Positions 1 to 8,759 are shown, counted from the first letter of the stretch. The stretch: DNA of 33,991 nt from an uncultured Prevotellaceae bacterium (GCA_937891085.1 CALAEY010000057.1:1-33991); one strand, 5' to 3'. A program made the numbers and translations. Notes: a model not told the origin generated them from the letters alone.

Positions 1-5
1 ATCCA

Positions 6-37
6 TTTGCACATCTCGATAAATCTTCTTACATTTG
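6..37 (+). promoter_or_regulatory. Bacteroidota-type promoter for the TPR gene
   Basis: TTTG at 6-9 and TACATTTG at 30-37, separated by 20 bases, match the Bacteroidota -33/-7 consensus (TTTG and TAnnTTTG). Transcription would begin near position 44. This rules out the upstream ATG at position 7 and supports the TTG start at 67. Confidence 0.6.
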
Positions 38-66
38 ATGCCGTTAACCTTAATTGCACCACCATT

Positions 67-1812
67 TTGGAAAAGAAGCGATTTGTATATGGCATCAGCC
101 TCTGGCTGACAGTATTGCTGATGGCTGCCTGTGAGGGCAGCCACCCGCAGGTGGAAGCTGTGCTCCGGCAAGCTGATGCGCTGATGGAAGCGCATCCCGA
201 CAGTGCCTTCTCCCTGCTCGACTCGCTGCACTACCGCCAGCCGATGTCCAAGAAGGAGACTGCCCGCTACGCCCTGCTGCTTGCCAAGGCCACGGACAAG
301 ACCTACCAATCGCTGATTCCCTGCGACTCATTGCTGAACTTTGCTTTGCGCTACTACCAGAAGCCCAAAGCAGAAAGAGCCACCGCCCTGCTCTATAAAG
401 CATGTCTGGAAGACGAAGTAAACCATGACGAAGATGCCATCACACACCTACAGGACGCACGGCTTATCTTGAAGGACTATCCAGAGGAAGTGGGCACAAG
501 GCGCATCACTTTAGGCTTGCTTGGCGATTTGTATTACCAGCACAAGCATTATGAAGACTGTTTGCCCGTTTATCAAGAAACGTTGGAGCTTTGTGAGACA
601 GATAGGGACAAGGCTATCACTTATCAGGATATTGCTTCTTATTATACAATGACAGAGCACGAAGACTCTGCCCTGCACTATCATCAAGAAGCTTTGAAGC
701 ATGCCAAAGTAAATAGTGATTCTTTATTAATTGCTAATGTATACCATGGCATTGCACTTTGTCACAATGTATTTGGACATGTAGATTCAGCCTTGAACTA
801 TGAAAACATAGCATTGAAAAACATACCTTATAAGGCATCAAAAGGATGGATCTATTACCAATTGGGGTCATTACTACAAAAATATAATAAACAAGATTAT
901 GCATATATTGAGTATTTAGAAAAGGCTGTGCAGGATTCAACTTTCAATGGCCGTTTTCTTGTAAATCGTGTAATAGGTGATTCTGAAACGGAAAGGGGTA
1001 ATCATGTTAAGGCCAATAAGTATCTTAACATATACATTAATTATATAGACTCCCTTTACACTTCTGAACGATCTGTTGATGTACAGCAACTAATTTATGA
1101 CTATAATACTCAGTTGAAACTTAAAGATGAACAAGCAAATAATGAACGTAGGCAAAATAGGATAATAATAACAAGCATAATAATAGTCTTTCTATTAACA
1201 CTGGTTATAACGTATATACATTATAAAAACAAACATATTCTCCAAAAGCAGAAAAATGAACTCTCGCAGCTTGAAATAGAGTTATCAAATAAAAAACAAA
1301 TTATAGCCGATAATCTGAATGATTTAAAATTACTAAAACAATCAGAAACAGAAAAAGTGTCCCAAATAAAGACACTTAAAGAAAAATCATCTGATTTGGC
1401 CTCAGATATAAAAGTCTTGAATTCGATTATTAGAAAGAAAGAACTTGCGGTATTAGAGGCCCAGAAACAGGCCTTGACTCTTTCAAATAACTACTTTAGA
1501 AAAACAAAGATATATTCTGATATTGTCGCAAGAAATAAAAAAGTTAAGAATAAGAATATTCTACAAGTCCTAACTCATAAAGAACAGGAACAGCTCCAAG
1601 AAGAAGTTTTCGAGATATATTCTGCCTACGTGAATCAACTTAAGGAGAGTTATCCATTGTTGAAAGATGAAGACTTGCTACTATTTTGTCTTGATGCGGC
1701 CAAAGTTGATAACCAAGTTATTGCTTTATGCCTTGGAAGCATTGATTTGCACATTGTGTACAATCGGAGGGCTCGTGCAAGAGATAGAATGAAGCCTAAA
1801 ACAACGGATTGA
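67..1812 (+). CDS. TPR membrane protein with coiled coil and degenerate C-terminal HTH
   Basis: An open frame exists from an ATG at 7, but the promoter at 6-37 and the signal sequence favour a TTG start at 67 (581 aa). Residues 1-20 form a lipoprotein-type signal with a lipobox (LMAAC). TPR-like helical repeats follow to about residue 340, then one membrane segment (about 365-384, IIITSIIIVFLLTLVITYIH), a long coiled coil, and a C-terminal segment around KDEDLLLFCLDAAKVDNQVIALCLG that resembles the LuxR-like helix-turn-helix of Bacteroidales TPR regulators. The DNA-recognition part is poorly conserved, so DNA binding is uncertain. Inferred role: the TPR part lies in the periplasm and the tail in the cytoplasm, as in a membrane-bound one-component regulator. 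Base composition drops sharply within the gene, from 67% GC at 121-180 to 25% at 1141-1200 by hand count. Confidence 0.7.
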   Translation: MEKKRFVYGISLWLTVLLMAACEGSHPQVEAVLRQADALMEAHPDSAFSLLDSLHYRQPMSKKETARYALLLAKATDKTYQSLIPCDSLLNFALRYYQKPKAERATALLYKACLEDEVNHDEDAITHLQDARLILKDYPEEVGTRRITLGLLGDLYYQHKHYEDCLPVYQETLELCETDRDKAITYQDIASYYTMTEHEDSALHYHQEALKHAKVNSDSLLIANVYHGIALCHNVFGHVDSALNYENIALKNIPYKASKGWIYYQLGSLLQKYNKQDYAYIEYLEKAVQDSTFNGRFLVNRVIGDSETERGNHVKANKYLNIYINYIDSLYTSERSVDVQQLIYDYNTQLKLKDEQANNERRQNRIIITSIIIVFLLTLVITYIHYKNKHILQKQKNELSQLEIELSNKKQIIADNLNDLKLLKQSETEKVSQIKTLKEKSSDLASDIKVLNSIIRKKELAVLEAQKQALTLSNNYFRKTKIYSDIVARNKKVKNKNILQVLTHKEQEQLQEEVFEIYSAYVNQLKESYPLLKDEDLLLFCLDAAKVDNQVIALCLGSIDLHIVYNRRARARDRMKPKTTD

Positions 1813-1876
1813 TACATCACATTTTGTATTTATCTTATTTTCAACAATTTACAGAGTGTTATTGATACATTTTTTT

Positions 1877-1908
1877 CTTGAATTCAGCCTCATTTGTTCA
1901 TAACTTTG
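1877..1908 (+). promoter_or_regulatory. Bacteroidota-type promoter for the DUF3244-like gene
   Basis: TAACTTTG at 1901-1908 is a full match to TAnnTTTG. CTTG at 1877-1880, 20 bases upstream, is a one-mismatch -33 element. The start codon lies 30 bases downstream at 1939. Confidence 0.65.
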
Positions 1909-1938
1909 CAATGTTTAACAAATCTAATTGTAATTATT

Positions 1939-2310
1939 ATGAGCAAATTCAAATTTATCATTCTCTTGTTGGCAATTTGTATTTTGCCTTTAAATGTGTT
2001 TTCAGCCCCGCAAGATAGGGCTAAAATTGAACTTGTCATTAATATCCCGCAGACTCGTCCTCATGCACCACTGAGATTCCAAGCCTATGTAGAGGAAGTT
2101 AATGGAGTGTTACAACTTAGTTTCTTAGGCAATTTCTCTGATGTCAACATCAGCATCACTGATGCAGACGGTTCTGAAGTTTATCAAGAAACTAATGGTA
2201 CTATTTATGACGGCAAAGTGATTTATATCACTCCTGCCGATGGTTATCCCTACGATGTGACTATCACGTCGTCCTCTATTAATATAATAGGTGTTATCTA
2301 TCTGGAGTGA
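1939..2310 (+). CDS. Small secreted DUF3244-like protein
   Basis: The protein has 123 residues. The ATG at 1939 is chosen because it opens a clean Sec signal peptide (MSKFKFIILLLAICILPLNVFSA, cut near residue 23). An upstream in-frame ATG at 1894 would lie inside the promoter. The mature part is one small beta-rich domain with the pattern of DUF3244 proteins: a strand containing VLQLSFLGNFSDVNISITDADGSEVY, then a turn, then YPYDVTITSSSINIIGVIYL. These are Bacteroidales secreted proteins of unknown function, thought to be Ig-like. It follows the TPR gene and precedes another exported protein, which suggests a common envelope role. It shares the AT-rich composition of its neighbours. Confidence 0.65.
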   Translation: MSKFKFIILLLAICILPLNVFSAPQDRAKIELVINIPQTRPHAPLRFQAYVEEVNGVLQLSFLGNFSDVNISITDADGSEVYQETNGTIYDGKVIYITPADGYPYDVTITSSSINIIGVIYLE

Positions 2311-2410
2311 TTGGTAAGCAGTACTGGGTCTGAAGTTACAACACTTCATGCTCAGCACTATTACTATCAATAATAAACATTAAGTAATTCATTTTTTTTA
2401 ACTAAGCATC

Positions 2411-3235
2411 ATGAAAAAGACTTTTAAATTATTAGCAAGCCTAATTTTAGGTTTAATGGTAGCTTCCTGCCAAAGCGGTTTGGAAGAAGTTATTGACGAA
2501 AGCGCAGTTCAGAATGAACTCGCTACAACTCGTACTGGGGATGAAGATTCAAGAAATGACATGGGAAGTGTCAAAGAACAGTCTAGATCTGTTTTGAACA
2601 TATCTGGTTATCGGATTATTTCAGGAACCAATCAAGTAACTTATACAGTCACTTCCAGTGACGTAAACGTGTCATCATATTATATTGATTGGGAATATAA
2701 TACAAGTGTATTGTATGAAACCGCAGGAGGTGACGGTATGGGTAGTACTACTATTACGCTTAAGTTATTGTCATCAACCAATACAAGTGACACACAATTG
2801 ACCGTCCATCTCAAAAGCTCATCTACTGGCTCAATTTTATATAGTACAACAATAACTATAGGCTGTAATGGTCCAGTCGCAGGAACATCCAGTGTCCGTA
2901 TTGAACGTGCTTCTGACGGCTTAGAGGTTTATCCGTCAAATCCAAGTGTAGGCTTACGACCAAATACTTATTATTATGGTTATCTTACAAACACAATGGC
3001 ACCCAACATGACGCTGAATTGGGATTTTGATCACGCTACGGTTATCTACAATTTTGGGAACTATGCCTATTTCCTAACAGATGACTATGGATGGACATCA
3101 CTGACTGTTAGCGGAAAGATGGCTGATTCTTCTGTTTATAAGCATCTGCTTAGTACCATCATCTATGAGGGATATGACAATCTCTATGGAGGAGGAGACC
3201 AAGAAGAGGGTGAAGAGGAGAGTGAAGACAAATAA
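2411..3235 (+). CDS. Putative lipoprotein, unrecognised, beta-rich
   Basis: The protein has 274 residues and I do not recognise a family. Residues 1-20 form a lipoprotein signal with the lipobox VASC, so the mature protein should be anchored through its cysteine. The body is rich in Ser, Thr, Tyr and beta-branched residues, with two probable Ig-like or PKD-like modules (about 60-155 and 160-255). It ends in a very acidic tail (EEGEEESEDK). There is no catalytic motif. No clear promoter lies in the 100 bases upstream, so it may be cotranscribed with the DUF3244-like gene. AT-rich composition matches the preceding genes and differs from the TonB receptor downstream. Its role is unknown, but surface adhesion or binding would fit the architecture. 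Confidence 0.6.
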   Translation: MKKTFKLLASLILGLMVASCQSGLEEVIDESAVQNELATTRTGDEDSRNDMGSVKEQSRSVLNISGYRIISGTNQVTYTVTSSDVNVSSYYIDWEYNTSVLYETAGGDGMGSTTITLKLLSSTNTSDTQLTVHLKSSSTGSILYSTTITIGCNGPVAGTSSVRIERASDGLEVYPSNPSVGLRPNTYYYGYLTNTMAPNMTLNWDFDHATVIYNFGNYAYFLTDDYGWTSLTVSGKMADSSVYKHLLSTIIYEGYDNLYGGGDQEEGEEESEDK

Positions 3236-3284
3236 TGATTGCGGGTTTAAGCGATTGTGATCAAAAAAATAATAAGTGTATTCT

Positions 3285-3315
3285 TTTGATAGAGCAGATT
3301 TTTATTATATCTTTG
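3285..3315 (+). promoter_or_regulatory. Consensus Bacteroidota promoter for the BACON-like lipoprotein
   Basis: TTTG at 3285-3288 and TATCTTTG at 3308-3315 are separated by exactly 19 bases. Both elements match the consensus perfectly. The start codon follows 29 bases later. Confidence 0.75.
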
Positions 3316-3344
3316 TCAAACGTAGTAACTTAAATTAAAGGCAT

Positions 3345-3761
3345 ATGAAAACACCGAGAATTCTTTGTCTATATCTTTTTATGAGTGTGCTTTGCATGGG
3401 CTTCTGTGCCTGCGGCAATGATGACGAGGAAGAACTGACGGAGAATCCGCTTCCGTGGTCTTTCTTCGAGATTGAAAAAGTGGGCTATCAAATCAGTTCG
3501 GAGGCACAGGCTTTCGATGTTAATGTCCGCACCAACATAACAGGTGTATCTCCTGCAGTGCTCGACTTCGGGAAAGATGTATCATGGATCAGCATTGTGC
3601 TGGCCAAGCAGGAAAAGGAGAATCTGACATACAAGGTAAGCGTAAAGGAAAATAACGACAGCGATGAAAGGACTGGCAATATCGTGTTCAAATATGAATC
3701 AGGACAATTAATAAGCGGATCAAACACCATCGTCATCATTCAGGAAGGTGCAAAGCCATAG
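3345..3761 (+). CDS. BACON-like domain lipoprotein, probably surface-exposed
   Basis: The protein has 138 residues. A short lipoprotein signal ends at FCAC, and the mature cysteine is followed by an acidic run (GNDDEEE). Such a run resembles the lipoprotein surface-export signal known in Bacteroides and Capnocytophaga, so display on the outer face is likely. The remainder fits one BACON-type beta sandwich: VSWISIVLA, then YKVSVKENNDSDERTGNIVFKY, then TIVIIQEG, with the typical ERTGxI turn and a closing IxQ strand. BACON domains occur in Bacteroidales surface proteins and are thought to bind or space carbohydrate-active partners. It has its own consensus promoter and lies 53 bases before the TonB receptor, so it could be the first gene of that unit. 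Confidence 0.65.
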   Translation: MKTPRILCLYLFMSVLCMGFCACGNDDEEELTENPLPWSFFEIEKVGYQISSEAQAFDVNVRTNITGVSPAVLDFGKDVSWISIVLAKQEKENLTYKVSVKENNDSDERTGNIVFKYESGQLISGSNTIVIIQEGAKP

Positions 3762-3814
3762 AGTTTTTTGATATATTTCTATAGAATTTCTCGTACCAAT
3801 AAGCTGACTGTGAT

Positions 3815-6232
3815 ATGAAGAAGATTGGACATTATTGTATCCTGTTGGGGCTGCTCGCACTACCGGGCAGTCCCCTCTATTCTCAAGACATAGCGAGGGA
3901 TACCCTGCTGCGTGAAGTGGAGGTGACAGCCACGAGGCATAATTTCAGTGCCAAGAGTCTGCAGATGAGTGCCGTGGCCGTTTCTGCCGAGCGCATCAGG
4001 CAGCTGCCAAGGCTGCTGGGCGAGGCCGATGTGCTGAAGTCTCTCCAGATGCTGCCTGGCGTGCAGGGCAGCGGTGAGGGACGTGCTGGCATCTTCGTGC
4101 GCGGAGGCGACTACGACCAGAACCTCTTCACGCTGGACGGCATCACCCTCTACAATCCCGAACACCTGCAGGGCTTCACCTCTGCCATCAATGCCGACCT
4201 GATGGAAGACGTGGTGCTCTACAAGGGAGCCTTCCCCTCACGCTACGGCAGCCGACTCTCCAGCGTAATAGACATCAGCCTACGCGAGGGGGACATGGAC
4301 AGATACCATGCCTCCGTCACGGCTGGCATGCTGGCATCGGGCATTCAGGCAGAGGGACCGCTGTGGAAGGGACACACCTCTTTTAATATAGGCGCTCGCA
4401 TGAGCTACTTCAATGCCTTGGTACGCCCTCTGCTCGAAGAAGTGGTGTATGACAACCCTGGGCAGATGAACAACTATGCCCACATGAAATACCATGACAT
4501 CAATGCCAAGCTGACGCACCGCTTCAGTGACAGCGCGAAGCTGAACGCCATGTTCTACTACGGCTATGACCAGAACAACACCACACCCAACGAAACGAAG
4601 CAGCACTTCGAGTATAAAGTCTCAGATGCCGTTTATCTGGAAAAGGCCAGCTTCACGGACAATGTGCGGTATGACCGCACGCTGAACCATTGGAGCAACC
4701 TGCTCGGAGGCTTGAATTACGATTACCATCCAAATGAGGCATTGCACTTCAATGCCAGTGTAAGCTACAGTGGCTATAATTACAGTCTCTCCCATCTTTC
4801 TTCCCAGATGAACGAGGCTCGCCTGAGCCGCTGGGGGCATGGGATAGATGGCTCTGAGCTCTACTCACACAAAGACCTTGACCTCGACAATACCTACAAG
4901 TCGAGGATTGATGATTGGACGGGGCAAGCTGACCTTACGCTAAACTTGCAAGACCATCACGAATTACATCTTGGACTGCAAGGTAACACTCAGCTGTTTC
5001 AACCTTCTGTCGTCTCTACCCAGCACACCAACCTGCAGCAGGCACTCAGCGAGGACATAGTCTATAATGTAGGCTTGGGTGATGACAGGTATGTCTTTTC
5101 CGAGAACATCAGGGAAAGCCGGTTGGAAGGAGACCTTAGGCTGAACAGCTTTGCCGTCCATGCAGAGGATGACTGGACTCTTACAAACTGGATTGAGGCC
5201 AACGTGGGACTTCGCCTTCAGGGGTATAACGCGGACGGGAGCACGCATATCTTCCTGGAGCCCCGTGCCTCGCTGCGCCTGATGGTAGGTGAGAACACCT
5301 CCGTGAAGGCGGCCTATGCACGCATGACGCAGGGCATGTTCCTGCTTACCAGCGGCAGCATGGTATCCCCCTCTGAGGTATGGATTCCTCTTATGGGAGA
5401 CATGAAACCAGGTGTGTCTGACCAGCTTTCATTGGGTGTGAACCACGACCTTGCCAATGGCCTGCAGCTCTCTGTAGAGGGCTATTACAAGTGGCTGGAC
5501 AACGTGGCCGACTATCGTGAAGGATTGTCGTTCCTTAACGTAAAAGACTGGAATGCTGCCATCGCACAAGGCGAAGGAAGGGCATACGGTGTAGAATTTC
5601 TGGCGCAAAAGAGCGTAGGAAAAACCCGTGGGCACGTAAGCTATACGTGGAGTAAATCACTGCGCACGTTCGACCGTGAAGACATGATGCTGAATAATGG
5701 GAATGAGTTTTACGCCACAGGCGACCATCGCCATAACTTAAACATTAGCATCATACAACGCTTAAGCAAGAACTGGGACTTCACGGCTGCATGGACCTAC
5801 CAAAGCGGAAGGCGCACCAATATAGCTGGTACCACCGTTAGCCATGGCTTGCTGGATGAATACAATGCCTACTACCCTGGAAATGTGGCCAATAGCCAAT
5901 ATATAGGAATTGACTATAGCCAGAATCCAGCACTGAATCCTATAGATGTGGCATTTCAGTCAAGTTCCTATGTGGACCAGCTGGTACGTATGGACACCTA
6001 TCGCCAGCGAAACAGCTATCAGCTGCCTGCCGTACACCGTCTGGACGTAGGCTTCAGCCATCATGGCAGTATCGGGATTGGCGAGATGATCTGTGACGTA
6101 GGTATCTATAACCTATACAACCGCCAGAATCTGTCGTCCGTCTATTGGGGCTACAAGAACAACCGCCTCTCGCTCAGAGGCGTATGTTTGTTCCCTATCA
6201 TGCCATATATCAGTCTAACCCTTAAACTCTGA
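3815..6232 (+). CDS. TonB-dependent outer-membrane receptor
   Basis: The protein has 805 residues. A Sec signal peptide (1-24, ending LYSQ) is followed directly by a TonB-box-like stretch (REVEVTATR). There is no N-terminal carboxypeptidase-regulatory domain, unlike SusC. The plug domain (about 35-150) contains LPRLLGEADVLKSLQMLPGV, FVRGGDYDQNLFTLDG and VVLYKGAFPSRYGSRLSSV, which are typical plug motifs. The rest is rich in aromatic strands, fits a 22-strand barrel and ends in a beta strand (YISLTLKL). Family members move siderophores, cobalamin, peptides or glycans through the outer membrane with TonB energy. The substrate cannot be told from sequence. The DUF4249 lipoprotein gene begins 5 bases after the stop, so the two are cotranscribed. 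Confidence 0.9.
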   Translation: MKKIGHYCILLGLLALPGSPLYSQDIARDTLLREVEVTATRHNFSAKSLQMSAVAVSAERIRQLPRLLGEADVLKSLQMLPGVQGSGEGRAGIFVRGGDYDQNLFTLDGITLYNPEHLQGFTSAINADLMEDVVLYKGAFPSRYGSRLSSVIDISLREGDMDRYHASVTAGMLASGIQAEGPLWKGHTSFNIGARMSYFNALVRPLLEEVVYDNPGQMNNYAHMKYHDINAKLTHRFSDSAKLNAMFYYGYDQNNTTPNETKQHFEYKVSDAVYLEKASFTDNVRYDRTLNHWSNLLGGLNYDYHPNEALHFNASVSYSGYNYSLSHLSSQMNEARLSRWGHGIDGSELYSHKDLDLDNTYKSRIDDWTGQADLTLNLQDHHELHLGLQGNTQLFQPSVVSTQHTNLQQALSEDIVYNVGLGDDRYVFSENIRESRLEGDLRLNSFAVHAEDDWTLTNWIEANVGLRLQGYNADGSTHIFLEPRASLRLMVGENTSVKAAYARMTQGMFLLTSGSMVSPSEVWIPLMGDMKPGVSDQLSLGVNHDLANGLQLSVEGYYKWLDNVADYREGLSFLNVKDWNAAIAQGEGRAYGVEFLAQKSVGKTRGHVSYTWSKSLRTFDREDMMLNNGNEFYATGDHRHNLNISIIQRLSKNWDFTAAWTYQSGRRTNIAGTTVSHGLLDEYNAYYPGNVANSQYIGIDYSQNPALNPIDVAFQSSSYVDQLVRMDTYRQRNSYQLPAVHRLDVGFSHHGSIGIGEMICDVGIYNLYNRQNLSSVYWGYKNNRLSLRGVCLFPIMPYISLTLKL

Positions 6233-6237
6233 GCATC

Positions 6238-7320
6238 ATGAAAACAAAACTATACGCTTTACTGTCTTTATTCCTGATACTGACAGCCTGTGAGAAGGAG
6301 GTGGAATTCAATGCACCCGACGTGGAAGCAGCCAGCGATGTGACGCTGAATGCGGTAGCCATCGAGGGTGAGCCTCTCAGAGTATTTCTCAACAAAGCCT
6401 ATTCAGTGGGAAAGGCACCGCTGCTGAATATCGGCTATGAGTATGCTTTATCAAAGAATGATGCCTTGGTTGATTACCAGACTGATGATTATTACAAAAA
6501 AACTGCCATACGTGATGCAGAGGTTCAGGTTTTAGTTAACGGACAGCAGACTTATACGTTGGCACTCGACAGCGCGAGTTCAGCTTATACTTGCAGCTAC
6601 CGTCCACAAGTAGGCGATCGAATAGAGGTACAGGCAGAGGGTGTCCATGTGGAAACCACAGTGCCCCCAAGTCCCAAGATAGAGGTCCTGAGCCATCAAG
6701 TGCTGGGGGACAATCCATATAAGCTGTCGAATGGACTGAGTTTTGAGACAGACACCATCATGCGCATCACCTGCCGTATTCCCTCCACCAATACAGGGCA
6801 GTATTATCGCCTACGCGTCAGAGGAGAAAGGAAAATGGTCATCGAAGATAACTGGCCTTGGGGAGAGCAGCCTCTAATTAATTATGCCTATTACTTGATA
6901 CAAGATATTTACTTCTCTGAAGATGAAGTATTTGTGGACAACAGGCTCTCTTCAGGATTTGGCGGATGGCCAGCCTATTTCAGCGATGTCTTCGATAAGA
7001 CTCATTTAATTGGTGACCATACTTTTACCATAGACAGTCCTAAGCCTATAGGGTATTATGGTTCTAAAGACTATTTTGTTGATAAGTACTTTATTATGAA
7101 ACAAGTATTAGAAGAGCCCGATGTCCCTGCCCGTGTAATGGTGGAGCTGCAAGCCCTCTCTCCAGAACTCTATCGCTACCTGAAATCCGTAGAGCTCTTC
7201 CGCATCACCGAGAACGATACCTTCTCGGAACCCGTGCAGATATACAGCAACGTCCAGAACGGCTGGGGCATCTTCGGTGCCCTGAGCTACGACAGGCATT
7301 TCGTGGAGTATGGGGAATGA
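6238..7320 (+). CDS. DUF4249 family lipoprotein, partner of the TonB receptor
   Basis: The protein has 360 residues. The lipoprotein signal ends at LTAC, and the mature N-terminus CEKEVEF has charged residues just after the cysteine, compatible with surface export. The layout matches DUF4249 proteins: VTLNAVAIEGEPLRVFLNKAY near the N-terminus, an Ig-like stretch with IRDAEVQVLVNG, then a domain with YYRLRVRGE and a late segment LQALSPELYRYLKSVELF. These lipoproteins are commonly encoded directly after a TonB-dependent receptor in Bacteroidota, so a role as an extracellular lid or substrate-binding partner is inferred, as for SusD. It is the last gene of its unit, before the terminator at 7402-7446. 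Confidence 0.8.
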   Translation: MKTKLYALLSLFLILTACEKEVEFNAPDVEAASDVTLNAVAIEGEPLRVFLNKAYSVGKAPLLNIGYEYALSKNDALVDYQTDDYYKKTAIRDAEVQVLVNGQQTYTLALDSASSAYTCSYRPQVGDRIEVQAEGVHVETTVPPSPKIEVLSHQVLGDNPYKLSNGLSFETDTIMRITCRIPSTNTGQYYRLRVRGERKMVIEDNWPWGEQPLINYAYYLIQDIYFSEDEVFVDNRLSSGFGGWPAYFSDVFDKTHLIGDHTFTIDSPKPIGYYGSKDYFVDKYFIMKQVLEEPDVPARVMVELQALSPELYRYLKSVELFRITENDTFSEPVQIYSNVQNGWGIFGALSYDRHFVEYGE

Positions 7321-7401
7321 AGGTTCTGGTGGCGTAGGTCCACAGATGAGAGATAGAGAAGAGCTGAAAACACTTATAACCAACATTGACCATTAAAAAG
7401 G

Positions 7402-7446
7402 AAAACGCTGTGCCTCCAAGATATGGTTGCACAGCGTTTTTTCTTA
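7402..7446 (+). terminator. Strong intrinsic terminator
   Basis: A perfect 12-bp stem (aaaacgctgtgc at 7402-7413 with its complement at 7429-7440), a 15-base loop and a T-rich tail. It lies 81 bases after the DUF4249 stop and before the ftsX promoter, so it separates the two transcription units. Confidence 0.85.
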
Positions 7447-7454
7447 CAACATTT

Positions 7455-7485
7455 TTCGATAATTCACTAAAAATATCTATTTTTG
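7455..7485 (+). promoter_or_regulatory. Promoter for the ftsX-led gene run
   Basis: TATTTTTG at 7478-7485 matches TAnnTTTG. TTCG at 7455-7458, 19 bases upstream, is a one-mismatch -33 element. The leader to the ftsX ATG is about 70 bases and contains a small hairpin (ggaa/ttcc near 7531-7542). Confidence 0.55.
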
Positions 7486-7562
7486 TACCAAAATTAGGAG
7501 TATTGCGCCTTTACGTATAGAGACGCAACGGGAAGTAATTCCCATTAAAGAAGAGATAATGC

Positions 7563-8444
7563 ATGAGCAACAAGAGCAATCATAGAGCGCGGACCTACTT
7601 CGGAATGCAGTTTGTCACAGCTACGGTGAGCACCACACTGGTGTTGCTACTGCTGGGTATGGTGGTGCTCTTCGTGCTGGCCGCACAGAATCTCTCCGAC
7701 TATATGCGTGAGAGTGTGCGCTTCTCCTTGCTCCTTGATGATGAGGCTCAGGAAGCCGATGCTGCCAAGCTGCAAAAACAGCTGGAGGCACTGCCCTACG
7801 TGAAACAGGTGGACTATATCTCTAAGGAGGAGGCAATCAAGGAGCAGACAGAGGCTATGGGTACTGATCCTACGGAGTTTATAGACTTCAACCCGTTCTA
7901 TGCTTCGATGGAAGTGCAGTTGGTATCTGCGTATGCAAATACGGACAGCATCGCACAGGTGGAACAAACGTTCACAGCCCTGCCGCTGGTGCAAAAGGTG
8001 GACTATCAGCGTGACTTAATAGAGACCATCAACCAGAATATCAGCCGCATCAGTATGGTGCTGCTGGCATTAGCAGCCATACTGCTGCTGATCTCCTTTG
8101 CGCTGATAAACAACACCATACGCCTCACAATCTATGCCAAGCGCTTCTTGATACACACGCAGAAGTTGGTGGGGGCAAGTAGGAGTTTCATACGCAGACC
8201 TTTCCTTGCGCGAGGCTTCTGGCAAGGGGTGATAGCAGGACTGCTGGCCATCGCCTTGCTGTGCGGAGGACTGTATTGGGCACTGAACTATGAGCCTCAA
8301 TTGATGCAGGTAATAGATGTGAAGACACTGCTGATAGTGTGTGCTGCAGTGATGGGATTTGGCATCATTATCACGGTGGTGTGTGCGTTCTTCTCAGTGA
8401 ACAAGTACCTGAGTATGAATGAGAATGAGATGTACTACCTATAA
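7563..8444 (+). CDS. ftsX: Cell-division ABC transporter permease FtsX
   Basis: FtsX is the membrane part of the FtsEX complex, which couples septum formation to activation of cell-wall hydrolases. The 293 residues show the family layout: a cytoplasmic N-terminus, a membrane helix at about 19-41, a periplasmic domain to about 160 with the typical VRFSLLLDDEAQEADAAKLQ and LPYVKQVDYISKEEA pattern, then three membrane helices (about 162-183, 219-241, 254-280). The motif NNTIRLTIYAKR after the second helix is characteristic. The gene for the ATPase FtsE is not in the window. ftsX opens a long run of plus-strand genes. A degenerate heptamer array fills the gap to the next gene. Confidence 0.92.
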   Translation: MSNKSNHRARTYFGMQFVTATVSTTLVLLLLGMVVLFVLAAQNLSDYMRESVRFSLLLDDEAQEADAAKLQKQLEALPYVKQVDYISKEEAIKEQTEAMGTDPTEFIDFNPFYASMEVQLVSAYANTDSIAQVEQTFTALPLVQKVDYQRDLIETINQNISRISMVLLALAAILLLISFALINNTIRLTIYAKRFLIHTQKLVGASRSFIRRPFLARGFWQGVIAGLLAIALLCGGLYWALNYEPQLMQVIDVKTLLIVCAAVMGFGIIITVVCAFFSVNKYLSMNENEMYYL

Positions 8445-8472
8445 AATTGAGAATTGAAAATTAAGAATTAAG
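8445..8472. repeat. Degenerate heptamer tandem array at a gene junction
   Basis: Four consecutive 7-base units, AATTGAG, AATTGAA, AATTAAG, AATTAAG, begin directly after the ftsX stop codon and end two bases before the ATG of the next gene. The same layout recurs at 33291-33318. Confidence 0.85.
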
Positions 8473-8474
8473 AT

Positions 8475-8702
8475 ATGAACAAGAGTAATTCGGTATTTAA
8501 TAGAACCAACTTCCTGCTGGTGGGGATAGGCACAGTGCTGGTGATACTTGGCTTCTGCCTGATGGCGGGCCCTGGCACTACACTCGACCACTTCGAGCCG
8601 GATATTTTCAGTGCTAGACGCATACGCGTGGCACCAGTTATCAGCCTCATCGGCTTCATCGTGATGCTGGTGGGGGTACTTTATAAGAAGAAAGAACTTT
8701 GA
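8475..8702 (+). CDS. DUF3098 family small membrane protein
   Basis: The protein has 75 residues and two membrane helices (about 12-32 and 53-70) joined by a loop with GPGTTLDHFEPDIFSARRIRVAP. The pattern GPG-x-FxPDIFSxRRIxVAP is that of DUF3098, a Bacteroidota family of unknown function. It regularly lies between ftsX and uppP, and it does so here. Its position suggests a link to cell-envelope or division work, but no reaction can be named. The start codon is the only sensible ATG and directly follows the heptamer array. Confidence 0.8.
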   Translation: MNKSNSVFNRTNFLLVGIGTVLVILGFCLMAGPGTTLDHFEPDIFSARRIRVAPVISLIGFIVMLVGVLYKKKEL

Positions 8703-8759
8703 AAAAATGCAGAAATAATCTTTGCATGCTTTAATTTTTAATGTTTTAATATTTAGAAA

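Noticed and set aside
7..66. ATG at 7 as start of the TPR gene
   Set aside because: It lies within the promoter at 6-37, and the signal sequence starts cleanly at the TTG at 67.
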